A DNA stretch of 64,000 nucleotides from Paramarasmius palmivorus. Lineage: Eukaryota > Basidiomycota > Agaricomycetes > Agaricales > Marasmiaceae. The DNA lies in assembly GCA_037176845.1 (NCBI GenBank), contig JAYKXP010000002.1, positions 992,001 through 1,056,000 of the forward strand. The letters run 5' to 3'. Positions 10,480 to 22,272 of this stretch are shown in pieces. Each line of letters starts with the position of its first letter. Within the stretch, counting starts at the first letter, position 1. The translations under genes were made by a program, and so were the position numbers. The notes beneath the pieces were generated by a model. That model was given only the letters and a program-made list of their open reading frames with translations. It was not told the DNA's origin and did not search any database.

Positions 10480-13262
10480 TCAACGAATCGACGAGGTCGT
10501 TGACTGTCGGGGTCCCATAGGCGGACGCGTTGTGCGCCCTCTAGAGGAAGCCGTCGAAGCGACCGAAATGGGCCGATTTCGAAGCGCAAATTCATCTACT
10601 GCTGACAGCGGTGATGCAGCAGAATCAGGCGAGGAGCGGAGAGGTGTGTTATCGACAGGTGTGGTTAAGCTTTTACGACGGCCTCCGCTACTGCTACTAC
10701 CGCTCCTGTCACTCCCAGCGGTGCTATATCGCCATTGAGGATCAACCCTGCTGCTCCTTGCCGCAGTACCAATGCCCGCCATACCAAACTCTGCCATGTC
10801 AGCTTCGCGAGGTAGAGGTGGGGATGCAAGAGCAGGGGAAGGCAAAATCGTCGACTCGTCGATTTCTAGAGGAGGTAGTAGCGGCGCTCCGCTTGGTGCT
10901 CGACTGTGCCGATGTATAGCACGGACAGGCGGTGGCGAGCTGAGTCCGGTAGGATCGGTAGCATACATGCGCGATATCATGGGCGTACGTTCGGGTGATC
11001 CCGAGTTTCGTCCCCAGAGTCATGCCCCGAGGGTTCATATGCTGTTAAGGACGACCGAGATGGTCTGTGCGTAGGGACGGCAGCAGGTGTAACGCGCCTA
11101 ATACCCCAGAGCTCTGTTGTAGGGTCCCACTCACGGTACGGGTCGTTGGGCCTAGACTCATGTCCGGCGCTATCGTGGACACTCGCCGTGTCGAGTGCGT
11201 CATCATGAACTGGACCTTCCAAAGATGTCTGCTTTCTGGGCCAGTCTCCATCTTCTTCATCGCCTTCGCCCACTCGGGTCCTAGCGGACGACATGGAGTA
11301 ATCAGAAGTCATCCTGTCCCTGCCGCGTATGTATTCCTCAAACTTCCTCTGCCTCAACACATCCTCGTGCGGAAGTTCGTCGTCCTTCCTCATCGCAAGC
11401 TCGTAATCGCCCAAATCTTTCTCCTTTGAGCTCCTTGAGGGCGCTTTCTTCCGCTTCCACCAGCCCAATAGTCCACTCGCTGCGACTCCGGAGCCCAGAG
11501 CCGTCGCTCCAGCATCGGAAGCTGCGCCAAAGTCCCTCGCCGAATTTTGTTGACCCATAGAGGTACCTGCTCCATATTTACGCCGTAAGAGACACCATCG
11601 AAGACCAAACAATCCAAAGCACAGGCCAATGAAGCCAATGAGTCCGAACAAAACACCCAAGCCGACACTGAGATGCTTTTTACCATCCTCAGTAGACCCG
11701 CTACCATTGGTACCCGACCCGCCATTGAGAGGTAGCCCATCTACCCTAACACGATTGAACTCGTATAAGGCTACCGACGGATCCGTGAGGGCCTGCAACC
11801 CAAGTCGGGGTCTATACTCCGAATAGATTGAGGGAGGAAGGCTATCATCTGAAGGCCGAAGATCAGGGAACGTGCCGTTGGCGTTAGGTTCTTGATATGC
11901 CATGACCATATAGACATTCCGAACAAACGGTACACCCAAAATCATGTCAGCGGCATTGGTTTTTTGAAGATCAATATCTGAGGCCTGGATAACACCAATG
12001 CAGTTTGGACTGGTTGCACCACGTCCAGGCTCAGTAGTAAGGTCGAGTGGATGAAGAGGTATCGGGGAACGGCCATCAAGAGTGATCGTGAGATTAAGAG
12101 GTGTTTTGCAATCAACATAGTCTGACATACGGTCAGTGAGGTCATGTGTTTGAATAAAATATGTTGGTACTTACACATTCCATCACTGGCTGGACTCACG
12201 CCGATGGCACCATATATGGCGTCTGCAATGGCCCGAGTTGACACGATCAGAGGCACACCAGAGTCAAGGACAGCAGTTGGAAATGAGCCTCCGCCTCCAC
12301 TTCCACCTAATCTCGAAGTAACGAGCTGAACAGGTCTGGGCTGGTTATTTACCCAGACGGTGATGTCCTTTATGCTGGACCTCCAGAAGAGCGTGCCTAC
12401 GCTGATGCCTCGATCGTTGGTGCTGGCCAGAGGGGTTGAATATTGTACCTGTCGGCCGTCTCCTATGGCAGGAACGGCAGATTTTGAGGGATGTTTACCA
12501 ACGCCCATAAGAGAGGGGATAGTATTGGAGCCGGGCCGTGAAAGGGTGAGAGATATGAAGCGGGCAGCTGGCACCGAGGATTGCGGGGTCATGGAAAAGA
12601 GGTTGGTGACGAATTGAGCTCCATCCTGAGAGCTCGAGAGGGATGGTGCAATAAGGCTCGATATAATACTGTTTTGTGGAAGAGCCAGCCCCAGTACACC
12701 GTTGAAATCGTTCTGAAGAGGCTCGTTGTTGACGGTTACAGCGGCAGCTAAAAAGCGCAATGATTAGAGCAAGTCCCCTTTACGCGAATGGAATACAACT
12801 CGCACCTAAAGCTTGATTCTCGATGCTATAACTACCGATAGTAAATGTGTCCCAATAAATGGTCCCTTCAACATATCCCGCCAAATAAGTGATGTTGAAC
12901 GGAACATTTGTAGATTGACCGCTAGCGTTGGGATCATATTGCCTCCCGGGACATTTTGAACATAGCGTCGACGCTACCCACTATTACGACCATTCTTCAG
13001 TATGGCACGCTCTCGTGAAAACTGTAAGATTACTCACAATATCCGAAGAGCCGGTATCGACCTGAAGAGAAAAGGTCTGTTTGTTCGAGCCAAGTTGAAT
13101 GGGAAGAGTATAAGTCTGGTCGTATACTCCATTCCCGACGTATTCCAGCTCGAGCACGACACCCGAACTAGGTGCACCCTCTGTGTCGTCCTCTTCGTCT
13201 CTCTTCCATCGCTCGATTTCGTCAGCACTTGCGCGTCCTTTCCCTTTCCACCCCGAGATCAT
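10480..13262 (-). CDS. Pepsin-like aspartic protease with C-terminal membrane anchor and long cytoplasmic tail
   Basis: An A1-family protease, probably attached to the cell surface or a secretory membrane. The first active-site motif is VDTGSSDI (near 13040) and the second is AVLDSGVPLIVSTRAIAD (near 12250), with DSG in place of DTG as is common in fungi. Between them comes YVEGTIYWDTFTIGSYSI and the flap region. After the catalytic domain there is a Ser/Gly linker, a hydrophobic segment (VGLGVLFGLIGFIGLCFGLFG, near 11620-11680) and a charged Ser/Pro-rich tail of more than 300 residues. The start at 13262 (MISGWKGKG) is the first Met in frame, but a hydrophobic stretch directly upstream in the same frame suggests that a signal peptide start was lost or lies in an unseen exon. 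Near 10980 the frame changes by one base, and the Ser/Pro-rich tail then continues to 10480. Confidence 0.82.
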
Positions 13263-15097
13263 AAACTTTAACGAAACGAGCGAGAGAACTAAGATAGTGA
13301 TGAGATGAAAAATAAGAGAGAGAAAGGTGGCACGATAGAGTATGAGTTATGTCGTACTGTGGGTTCCCCGCTTTCAAATCTGTAGCGAAGAGTCCCACGG
13401 ATAAATTGGTTCCCCGTTTGATGTCAACCAAGTCAAGTGCCTTGACGATCGGCTCAGGTGCATACAACGTTCTCACTCCAAAGTTCTGTTCTCTTCCATT
13501 CAAAGAAAAAATGCAGTACCATGCAGTCCATGTTCCATACTGTAATGGCTCTCATTATCCTCAATCTGACCCCGTTTGCAAGGAATTTGGCTAGTAAAAT
13601 TCCGGACCAAATGAAACCCCAATGTCAGGGAAATTTGACTGTCAAAAGTCTCGCCCCAACGACACAGATCAATTATCAGGTCTGCGACTGATGCTTGTCA
13701 GCTGAAATTGGCGGCATTCTGGGACTAGCCTCTTCTACTTACGCCCAATGTCCTAAGTGCTACCTGCGACTGTATGAAGATAATTACAGTGCGGTCGAGT
13801 CGAGTCATCCCCCGTATCAAGGAGGCTCTGTTGTAAATGCTAGAACCCATGGCCCTTGAGATCAATGTGGAGCCAGGTAAGTAGGGATCCCATCATTTGT
13901 GGCACTGGCATGTAGCCTCATGTAGCCTGCAGACCTGCACTGGCAGGCGGAACGCCCAGTCTAACTGGCGACTGAGCGCTGAATGATAGATCTCTACCCA
14001 CTGTTACCCAGGTACCATTTCTTTGCCTCGTTGAGTAAGCCTGGAATGACGAAGTTCTCTTGCTTTTTAGGCAAGCAAAGCTCCGAGAGTTTTGTGGGAT
14101 TTACAGGGACGTCCGTAGGCCCAATTGCAAGCAGCATTCTTCCTCCTGCCGCCAAGCATTGAAGGGGGCTTGAACTTGTGGGGCCAATTTTTCAACGGCC
14201 GGCGAACGCAAATCTTTGCTCCGCCTGGGGAAATATCAAGTGTGCACACGATCGATTTTTGGAGAGGAATGAGGGAACTCGGACAACTCCCAAGCTACAA
14301 CCATGCAGACTTTATGACGTCCGATGCTTCCTTGAAGCTCATTCCAGACTTCGAGAGGGATTAATTTTGGACAGGCTAGCAGTGATCCTCAGAAAACGGA
14401 CTTTGAGCACAAGTTGAGAGTGACAGGTAACCTATCCGGAATCCCGGTTCCTTGAGTGCCACTGTTCAAACAAGCCGAGTCGTATCCCGTTTGTGTGACG
14501 CGTGCATTATCATAGTGAAGCTAGTGAAGAGCTACAAATGACATCAAACCTCAGTTGCCCGTCCCTTGAGCTGGCAGCAAGACCCGGCCGTGGCGCAGAT
14601 ATCAATGTACTCGCAAATCGTATTTCCGGTCGAAGAAGTCGTTAGAGACACAGGTCCCAAGGAGTCTAGAAAGCCACGGTTCGAGACTGCGACGCGTTTA
14701 TGTATAGCAATACTTGAGGCCACTCGAAGAGGCATTTACCATTGGCAAAGCGGAGATACGCAACTCGTACGCAACCAATGAATGTATATCGATTTCGACA
14801 TGACTCGGTGCTCGGAATTCGCGTGCTTTTGCCCCGACATCGGGACAGACGATAGATGAATGTACTGCCAGCTTGCTGCTCTGCAGTTTTACTGTTCGCG
14901 AACGTAGAATCCAGTAGAATTGCGAGAGTTATCTCGGCAGAATTCCAGCAAATTCGATAGGCCATGCTGCCGCGATATGCGCACAAAAACGCTTGACTTT
15001 GCGGCTAAAGAGCGGGTGAAAGGTAAAGCAGTGCCCTGGTCCAATCAGAAGGTGAATTTTACTCAATTCACGTGAAAAGAATGGATGATGTAATCCG

Positions 15098-15104
15098 TAT
15101 AAAA
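15098..15104 (+). promoter_or_regulatory. TATA box of aconitase gene
   Basis: TATAAAA lies about 93 bases upstream of the aconitase start at 15197. It is followed by a CGT/CTC trinucleotide-rich leader (15161-15191). Confidence 0.5.
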
Positions 15105-15160
15105 CAGCAAAAGGCAAAAGTCGGAAGGAATTTTGACGTTAACCGCCATCTTCAACTTTT

Positions 15161-15191
15161 TCGTCGTTGTCGTCGTCGCCCTCGTCGTCGC
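15161..15191 (+). repeat. CGT-rich trinucleotide tract in the aconitase leader
   Basis: The bases just upstream of the start codon repeat TCG/CGT units (TCGTCGTTGTCGTCGTCGCC and onward). It would be transcribed as 5' leader. Translating it would give only serines and arginines, so I start the protein after it. Confidence 0.55.
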
Positions 15192-15196
15192 GGACG

Positions 15197-18080
15197 ATGC
15201 TCAACTTATCTCAAAGGACCGCCAATGCTGTTAGGCGGCTGGCCGCTGGTATGGCCACCGTCTCTTCTCGTATTGGGGACACGAAGGTCCCTATGTCGCT
15301 ACTGGAGAAGGGCGCCTACATCAATTACCAGAGGATTGAGGACAATCTCGCTGTTGTCAGAGACCGGTGAGTAGTAGATTCGTTCATGAAAATTTTCATC
15401 TGACATTTTTCTCGTAGTCTTCAACGTCCTTTAACCTTGTCCGAGAAGATTCTCTATGGTCATCTTGATGATCCTCATGGACAAGATATCACCCGAGGTG
15501 TTAGTTACCTCAAGCTGCGACCTGACGTGAGTTTTACCGTTTTTCATGCGCAATATGCGACTCACTACCTTCGTTCATAGCGTGTCGCGTGTCAGGATGC
15601 TACGGCCCAAGTAAGATCAAGTCAGTTGCTACGTCACAGGTTATGATATTGATACGCTCTGTTGCCTAGATGGCTTTGCTCCAATTCATGTCTGCTGGGA
15701 TGGACACTGCTGCAGTCCCAACTACTGTGCATTGTGACCATCTTATCGAGGCTCAGGTTGGAGGTGTCAAGGACTTGGCTCGTGCCATTGAGATCAACAA
15801 GGAGGTTTACGACTTTTTGGCCACCGCTACTGCCAAGGTTTGTCAAGTTTTTCCTTCCCTGTTTGATGCTTGCTAAAAGGATTTTTTTTTAGTACGGTCT
15901 CGGTTTCTGGAAGCCCGGTTCTGGTATCATTCATCAGATTATCCTCGAGAACTACGCATTCCCTGGTGGACTTATGATCGGTACTGACTCGCACACTCCT
16001 AACGCGGGTGGTCTGGGTATGGTTGCTTGCGGTGTTGGTGGTGCTGATGCGGTCGACGTAATGGCTGGTATTCCTTGGGAACTTAAGTGCCCTAAGGTCA
16101 TTGGTGTCAATTTGACTGGTAAAATCGGTGGATGGACAACTCCCAAGGGTGAGTTCACACTTGCTACTAGCTGGGGATTATAATAACCTTTCGCGAAGAT
16201 GTCATTCTCAAGGTCGCTGGTATCTTGACTGTCAAGGGTGGAACTGGTGCTATCGTCGAGTACCGTGGTCCTGGTCTTGAGTCCCTCTCTTGCACTGGTA
16301 TGGCCACGATCTGTAACATGGGCGCTGAAATTGGTGCTACGACCTCGTTATTCCCCTTCAACCATCGTATGGCCGACTACCTCAAGGCTACCAAGCGTGG
16401 AGAGATTGCCGATTACGCTCAGCAATTCTCTGCCAACTTGAAGGCTGATGAGGGTGCTGAATACGACCAGAACATTGAGATTGTATGCAACTCGTCGTAA
16501 TTCGTCTAGCGATATCTCACACACCGATTTCTAGAACCTCTCGGAACTCGAGCCTCACATCAACGGTCCTTTCACTCCCGATCTTGCTACTCCCATTTCC
16601 AAGTTCGCCGATGAAGTGAAGAAGAACAACTGGCCTGAGGAATTGAAGGTTGCGCTTATCGGTCCTGCACCAACTCCTTCATACGAGGACATGTCCGCTC
16701 CGCATCTATCGCCAACGAAGCCGCGTCTCACGGTCTCGATGTCAAGAGCAAGTTCACCATCACCCCCGGTTCTGAGCAAGTTAGGGCAACCAATTGAGCG
16801 TGACGGTCAAATCGCTGCTTTCGAGGGTGTCGGTGGCGTTGTCCTCGCTAACGCCTGCGGTCCTTGCATCGGTCAATGGGACAGGAAAGACGTCAAGAAG
16901 GGCGAGCCCAACTCCAGTAAGCATTCGATTTTGTGCCTTGTGTCAAAGAGTTCACTAACGTTGCATAGTCATCACCTCCTACAACCGTAACTTCACTGGC
17001 CGTAATGACGCCAACCCCGCTACACACGCATTCGTCGCCTCACCCGACATCGTTACTGCCATGGCCTTCGGTGGATCACTCACCTTCAACCCTCTCACTG
17101 ACAGCTTGACCGGTTCTGATGGCAAGCCTTTCAAGTTCACCTGAGCCCAACGGCAATGAGCTTCCTCCTCGCGGATATGACCCCGGACAAAACACCTTCC
17201 AACCTCCTCCCGCTGACCGTGCCAGCGTTCAGGTCGCCGTTGACCCCAAGAGTGACCGTCTCCAACTCCTCAAGCCCTTCCAGCCTTGGGACGGCAAGAC
17301 CCCCACTGATCTTCCTATTCTCATCAAGGTTAAGGGCAAGTGCAGTAAGTGTTGGCATCAGAACTGACTCGTATTCCGTGTTGACATCTCCTTTCTAGCA
17401 ACCGATCACATCTCCGCTGGTGGACCTTGGCTCAAGTACCGTGGACACCTCCAGAACATCTCTCGTAAGTGCACAAGACATTGGTTCATGAAACAGGCTA
17501 ATCTTCATCCCTTAGAAAACTGCTTGATCGGTGCCATCAACGCCGAAAACGGCGAGGCTAACAAGGTCAAGAACCAAATCACTGGTGAATGGATGGTGTC
17601 CCCCAAACCGCCGCCTACTATCGTGACCACGGTATCAAGTGGGTCGTCGTCGGTGATCACAACTACGGTGAAGGTTCTTCCCGTGAGCACGCCGCTCTCG
17701 AGCCCAGGTACCTCGGTGGTCTCGCCATCATCGTCAGGTCGTTCGCTCGTATCCACGAGACCAACTTGAAGAAGCAGGGCATGTTGGCACTTACATTTCG
17801 CTAACCCCGACGACTACGACAAGGTTCGCCCAAGCGACAAGGTCGATATCCTCGGTTTGGAGTCCTTCGCCCCTGGCAAGAACCTCACCATGGTCTTGAA
17901 GCACGAGGATGGTACCAAGGAGGAGATTCCTCTTGCTCACTCATTCAACGAGGGACAGATTGAATGGTTCAAGGCTGGCTCTGCTCTCAACTTAGTCAGT
18001 ACTCTTCACCCACGAAAGTAATGTTTATCTGATGATCCTTCCATTATTAGATGGCTGCCAAGGCCAAAGGCCAAAACTAA
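15197..18080 (+). CDS. ACO1: Aconitate hydratase, mitochondrial
   Basis: Interconverts citrate and isocitrate in the TCA cycle with a [4Fe-4S] cluster. The start [19 protein letters not shown] is an Arg/Ser-rich mitochondrial presequence. Family blocks follow in order: [58 protein letters not shown] and [13 protein letters not shown]. Then come [11 protein letters not shown] (two cluster cysteines), [16 protein letters not shown] and [18 protein letters not shown]. The last short exon ends MAAKAKGQN. At least six single-base frame breaks occur (near 16664, 16678, 16697, 16790, 17141, 17590 and 17797). The first pair turns the expected cluster motif SCTNSS into PAPTPS. The protein resumes perfectly after each break. 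Because this enzyme is essential and highly codon-biased here, I take the breaks as sequence errors. Confidence 0.93.
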
Positions 18081-19274
18081 ATTAACTACCAAAGGCCCTC
18101 GTCTAATTAGCTCTCAGTAGTGAGAGCGAGAAACGGATATTGAGGATAGCTGAAAGTGGTTTCGGTGGTTAGAAAACTGCGAAGAGAGGCCGCACTTAGA
18201 ACGGATTCTGTAAAATAACCTCTCCTACGTCGTGTCTTCTGCAGGATTTCTTAGCTCTACTGTATTTTTCTTCTTTGCTGCCTTTGCCTTCCTGTTTATG
18301 TTTTCTTCTATTCCAACTGTACACTACTATTAGGAGCTCGTTACGAGCTTATCGCGGTCAATATAGTTTGGAAACAGAAGATAAGGGTTCGAAAAGGAAA
18401 AAATGTGTGCAAGACTAGTGTTACGACAACCATCGCTTCGTAATGTAAGCGTTTGAATGACAGTGACAGTAAGAATGTTTCAAGTTGGCCTCGAACATGC
18501 ATGGTCCTCGCTCGTTGGCGACTCGGCAGGGTCCATAGCTCGTTATGCACGTATGTACCATGTTTTCTCGGCCAAGCGCCATTCTTGTGTCAGTGCTAAT
18601 GTTCTTCATTTTATCACAGGTCTACCGACATCCTCAGCGAGCGTTCAAATTCGTCGAGAAGGGTTCTTCAGGGTTCTTCACAGGCAGAGAACACCGATCG
18701 CGCGCAACATCTACCTCGTTTCAGCTCGGTTAGTCTCGACTGGGATCACCATTTCCCTGTAATGTAATTGACGGGACACCGGGGCGACTCGCTTACAACG
18801 CTAGACGTTTGGCAATGTCCGTCATTGCCTGGTCATTAGTACTCATTACTCCATTGGAGAGGCAAGCGGAACGTGAAGCATTGTTCATGGATTGTTCATG
18901 GATTGACCAACTTCCAGAGGATGGGCATGGGCCGGGGCTCTACAGCTGCGCTGCCATCTCCCTTCCGAACGGCGAGCAATACTGAACAAAACACATACTC
19001 GAAACGATCGGCAACAAGAACACCTGCAAACACGTTGTTGACATCGAAAATTTTACGATCACCGTTCGGCGTTTGATAGCCAAGGAAATGTGTTCGCGTA
19101 AAGGTTAGAGGGCAGGGTCAAGGGATGGTATACACTATAAAAACAGACCAGCTTGCCCTGCTAGAGTCACCCAACGAACACACTCCAGTGTTCTCAGTCT
19201 CTCCTTTCTTCCCCCACATTCTTTTAGCCTAATTCGTCGCTGCCTTCCCTAATCGCAGTCACCTTTTACTCGCA
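18081..19274. other. Intergenic region upstream of the triple-repeat protein gene
   Basis: 1.2 kb without a convincing gene. It contains a short tandem repeat of GTTCATGGATT near 18881-18904 and GGGTTCTTCA twice near 18661-18680. The core promoter of the next gene is at its end. Confidence 0.45.
19136..19143 (+). promoter_or_regulatory. TATA box of the triple-repeat secreted protein gene
   Basis: TATAAAAA about 139 bases upstream of the start at 19275. A pyrimidine-rich stretch (CTCTCCTTTCTTCCCCC near 19199) follows, as is usual at strong fungal promoters. Confidence 0.55.
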
Positions 19275-21572
19275 ATGCGGACGTTCCTTCTCTCCCTCTT
19301 AGCCTCAGCGGCTTGCGTGGTCGCCGCACCAGCGCATCCACTCCCTACTGCTGCCCTTGCCGCACCAGCGGGCAAAATTTTCGACCCTCGATGCGATTGC
19401 ACTTATACACCCCTTCCCGATATCATCAATGACACCAAGGACAAGGTCACTCCTTTGGTGGATCAACTCAGTATGTTGTATTTCTCAGTGATCTTTCGCC
19501 TTACTAACACATAAGCAGAGTCTTTGGGTGCATCCGACTGCACTCCTGACAAGATTCAGCCTATTGTGACTGAGATCAAGGGTGTAATTCACGCTGGGAT
19601 TGACGAATTGAACATTTTGGTCGATGCTGACTTGGACCTCAACGCTATCTTGACGACTGGAACTTCCACTATCTCCGTGGACGTTGTTGCCAAGGTTCTC
19701 GCGGATTTGAGCGTTGTAAGTCCATTTGTGGCCGGGTCAACAATAGTAATGCTCACCGAAGGTTACAGTTGATCTTTGCCTCCCTCAGTGTTGTCCTCAA
19801 GCTTGTCGTCTCCGCCCAACTCTCTGCTGTCGTTGCTATTTTCGCTGACCTCTGGTAAGCTCTTGGATTACCTGCTCAAACAATGTTATTGACGTATACC
19901 ATTTAGCGTGTCCATCTCTGCATTCCTGAAGATCTCTCTCAACCTGCTTGCGGTAGCCAACGTCGACTTAATCGCTGTCGTTGTGCCTATCATCAAAGCA
20001 TCTTTGGCTGTCGTTATCCAATTGGGCGTCACCTCTTCATTCGACTTCCTTTCTATCGATTTCGGCAAGTTGGCTGCAGAGTTGAACGTCAGTGCTCTCA
20101 TCGGTGTCGGCGTCGGTGTTGGTGTTGGTGTCGCAGCTGGTGTCTCGGCTGGTGCCACCGTCTCGCTTGTAGCCATTCTCAATGACTTCACTGCCAAGTG
20201 CCAACCCCTCATTGATCAGCTCCGTAAGTCCGCTCCTTTTGTCGGAACCTATCACATGTATTCATTGACCTTGTAGAGGGATTGAGTGGATCGGATGTGA
20301 CTGCTGCCCAAGTTGGACCCATTGTCGCCCAGATCAAGGCCCTTATTGTTGCCGCTACCGTCCAAGTTCAGCTCCTCGTTGGTCTTAGCTTGGATGTCGT
20401 CCTCGCTTCAGGATCTGGTGCTGTCATTTCCATCGACGCCTGTGCTCAGCTCATTGCTAAGATCACTGTCGTAAGTCACACCTCTCTGGGAATGAATGCC
20501 GACTAACCACAGTTTCCAGTCCCTCTTGGCTGCTATCAGCGTCGTGCTCAAGGTCGTTGTTGCCGCTGAATTGAAGGCTGTCGTGTCCATCTTCGCTGAC
20601 CTCACGTATGTTTTCTCATTCGTGCATAGTATGTTATGTGCTCAACAATCTTCCACAGCGTCACTCTTGCTGCCTTCCTCAAAGTCATTGTCTCCATTGG
20701 TGCCTTCAACGGTGGCCTGGTTGCAATTTTGACACCTCTTATTCGCGTGTCTCTTGGTGTTGCAATCTCTCTTGGTTGCACCGATGCTTTTGCATTCCTC
20801 GGCCTCGACTTCAAGAAGCTCGGAGCTGAACTCGGAATTGCTGTTGCCGTCGGCGCTGTTGTTTCTCTCCCAGCCATCATTGCCGACATCTCCGTCAAAA
20901 TTGACCCGCTCGTTGTCCAGCTCAGTACGTGCCAAACATTTTTCTTTACAAGCTTTGTCTCAACCTTCTTGATCAGAGGCTCTTGCTGCTGCTGATGTCA
21001 ACGGTGACAAGGTTGGCGCCATCACCGCTCAGATTAAAGCAATCATCGTTGCCGCCACTGCTCAAGTCAAGCTCCTCGCTGGCGTTGATGTGAAAGTTGC
21101 TTTGGCATCCGCTGATGGTGTTGTTCTGTCCGTCAGCGCATGTGCCTCTTTGATCGCCAAGCTCTGCGCTGTGAGTAGTTTCTTAATGGTTGTTGTCTAT
21201 GAGCTAATCAACATCTTGTGCAGTCCATCTTTGCCGCCATCGACGTCGTCATTGGTCTTGTTGCTACTGTTGATGCAAAGGTCGTTTTCGGTCTCTGCGC
21301 TGACCTTGCGTATGTTCCTCCCTTTTTCTCTGCTGGATGTTGATTGAATAACACTGCTATACAGTGTCGCTATTGGTGCATTCATCCAAGTCTGCTGCTC
21401 GGTCATCGTTGGACTCCAAGTCTCTCTCGTCGCACTCCTTTCTACCTCCCTCGCTGTGTGCATCAAATTGGCTGTGACCGATGTGTTCGCATTCCTTGGT
21501 GTCGACTTCAAGGGCCTCGCTGTGAAGCTCGGCATTAGCATCTCCGGTGCCTTGAGTGCCAAGTTGGCATGA
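19275..21572 (+). CDS. Secreted hydrophobic protein with three tandem intron-bearing repeats, function unknown
   Basis: About 600 residues. It starts with a clear signal peptide (MRTFLLSLLASAACVVAAP), then DPRCDCTYTPLPDI. The rest is three repeats of about 190-220 residues rich in Ala, Val, Leu and Ile. Each begins at ...PLVDQL or its equivalent, continues through DIKAxIxAAxxQVxLL-type helices, a block ending in ADL or FADL, and a third block with FAFLGLDFKKLG or a variant. The first repeat also contains a run of alternating Gly and Val. Each repeat is interrupted by introns at the same three places (about 19470, 19717 and 19855; 20223, 20471 and 20606; 20923, 21172 and 21310). All nine introns splice cleanly with no frame break. 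I do not recognise a catalytic motif. The hydrophobic helices suggest membrane or cell-wall association. Its TATA promoter and signal peptide suggest an abundant exported protein. Confidence 0.85.
19519..21572 (+). repeat. Three in-gene tandem repeats, each of four exon parts
   Basis: Approximate units are 19519-20276, 20277-20976 and 20977-21572. The three share exon layout as well as protein sequence, so they arose by duplication of genomic DNA with introns in place. The third unit is the most diverged and richest in cysteine. Confidence 0.8.
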
Positions 21573-22272
21573 AGCTCCGTTTTGCATTCGTAGTAATGAC
21601 GAATAGCATGAAGTAGTGTTTCTCATGTCTTACAGTACCCTGAGGGCCTTATAGTGGCCCATATAATTGCATTACTTTAAAACACCATTTCGCGGGTCAG
21701 CCCCAACGTCTGTCTTCGCCACCATTTACTTTGCTGGTAATTTTGAAGGATAGCTCGGCATAATTTTGTGAGTATCGATCTGCAATTGATTATACTTAGT
21801 TGCTGATTGGAGACCTAAAATCTGGGCCGAGGGCTTATTAGCCTGTTAGTAAGCCTGACTTGGTATTGAAACGGATGCTCATTGCATAGACGATTGACTA
21901 ATAGTAGATGATAATCCTGTTCTGTGAGAAGAGGGCCAGAGCAGGTGAATTCTGAGGATACAACTTTCACTTTTGGAGCACTAGTAGTTTTAGCCACTGA
22001 ATTTGTGGAAACGTTGAAGGAAATGTGTCACGCTCGATTTTCTTTTCATGCACAGAAGACAATAGAAGCACACAATCGTTGCATAACTGGTACTAGTCAA
22101 TATACTTGCGAGGAACGGCATGGTGGAGCCATATGGAATAGACGCCTGTCCTTCTATGGGCGCTCCGAGGAGCGTCCTACTCGCTGACAAAATCCCATCA
22201 AATTTTTTAACGAGGTCGTTCGATTTCAAAAATTCTTTCAACCCTGGCCACGGCTTCGATACGACCACGACA
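21573..22272. other. Intergenic region upstream of ERG4
   Basis: 700 bases. The open frame continues upstream of 22273 to an earlier ATG at 22120, so the ERG4 protein could be 51 residues longer. Nothing else stands out. Confidence 0.4.

Larger units (their letters stand above)
13263..15196. other. Intergenic region without a recognised gene
   Basis: About 1.9 kb between the protease and aconitase genes. Several open frames of 60-110 codons occur on both strands, but none has a recognisable domain, intron structure or good codon pattern. A small repeat, CATGTAGCCT twice in tandem with one base between, is near 13909-13930. The aconitase promoter lies at its right end. Confidence 0.45.

Noticed and set aside
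14125..14417. Two overlapping open frames in the protease-aconitase spacer
   Set aside because: Short, overlapping in different frames, and with no recognisable motif.
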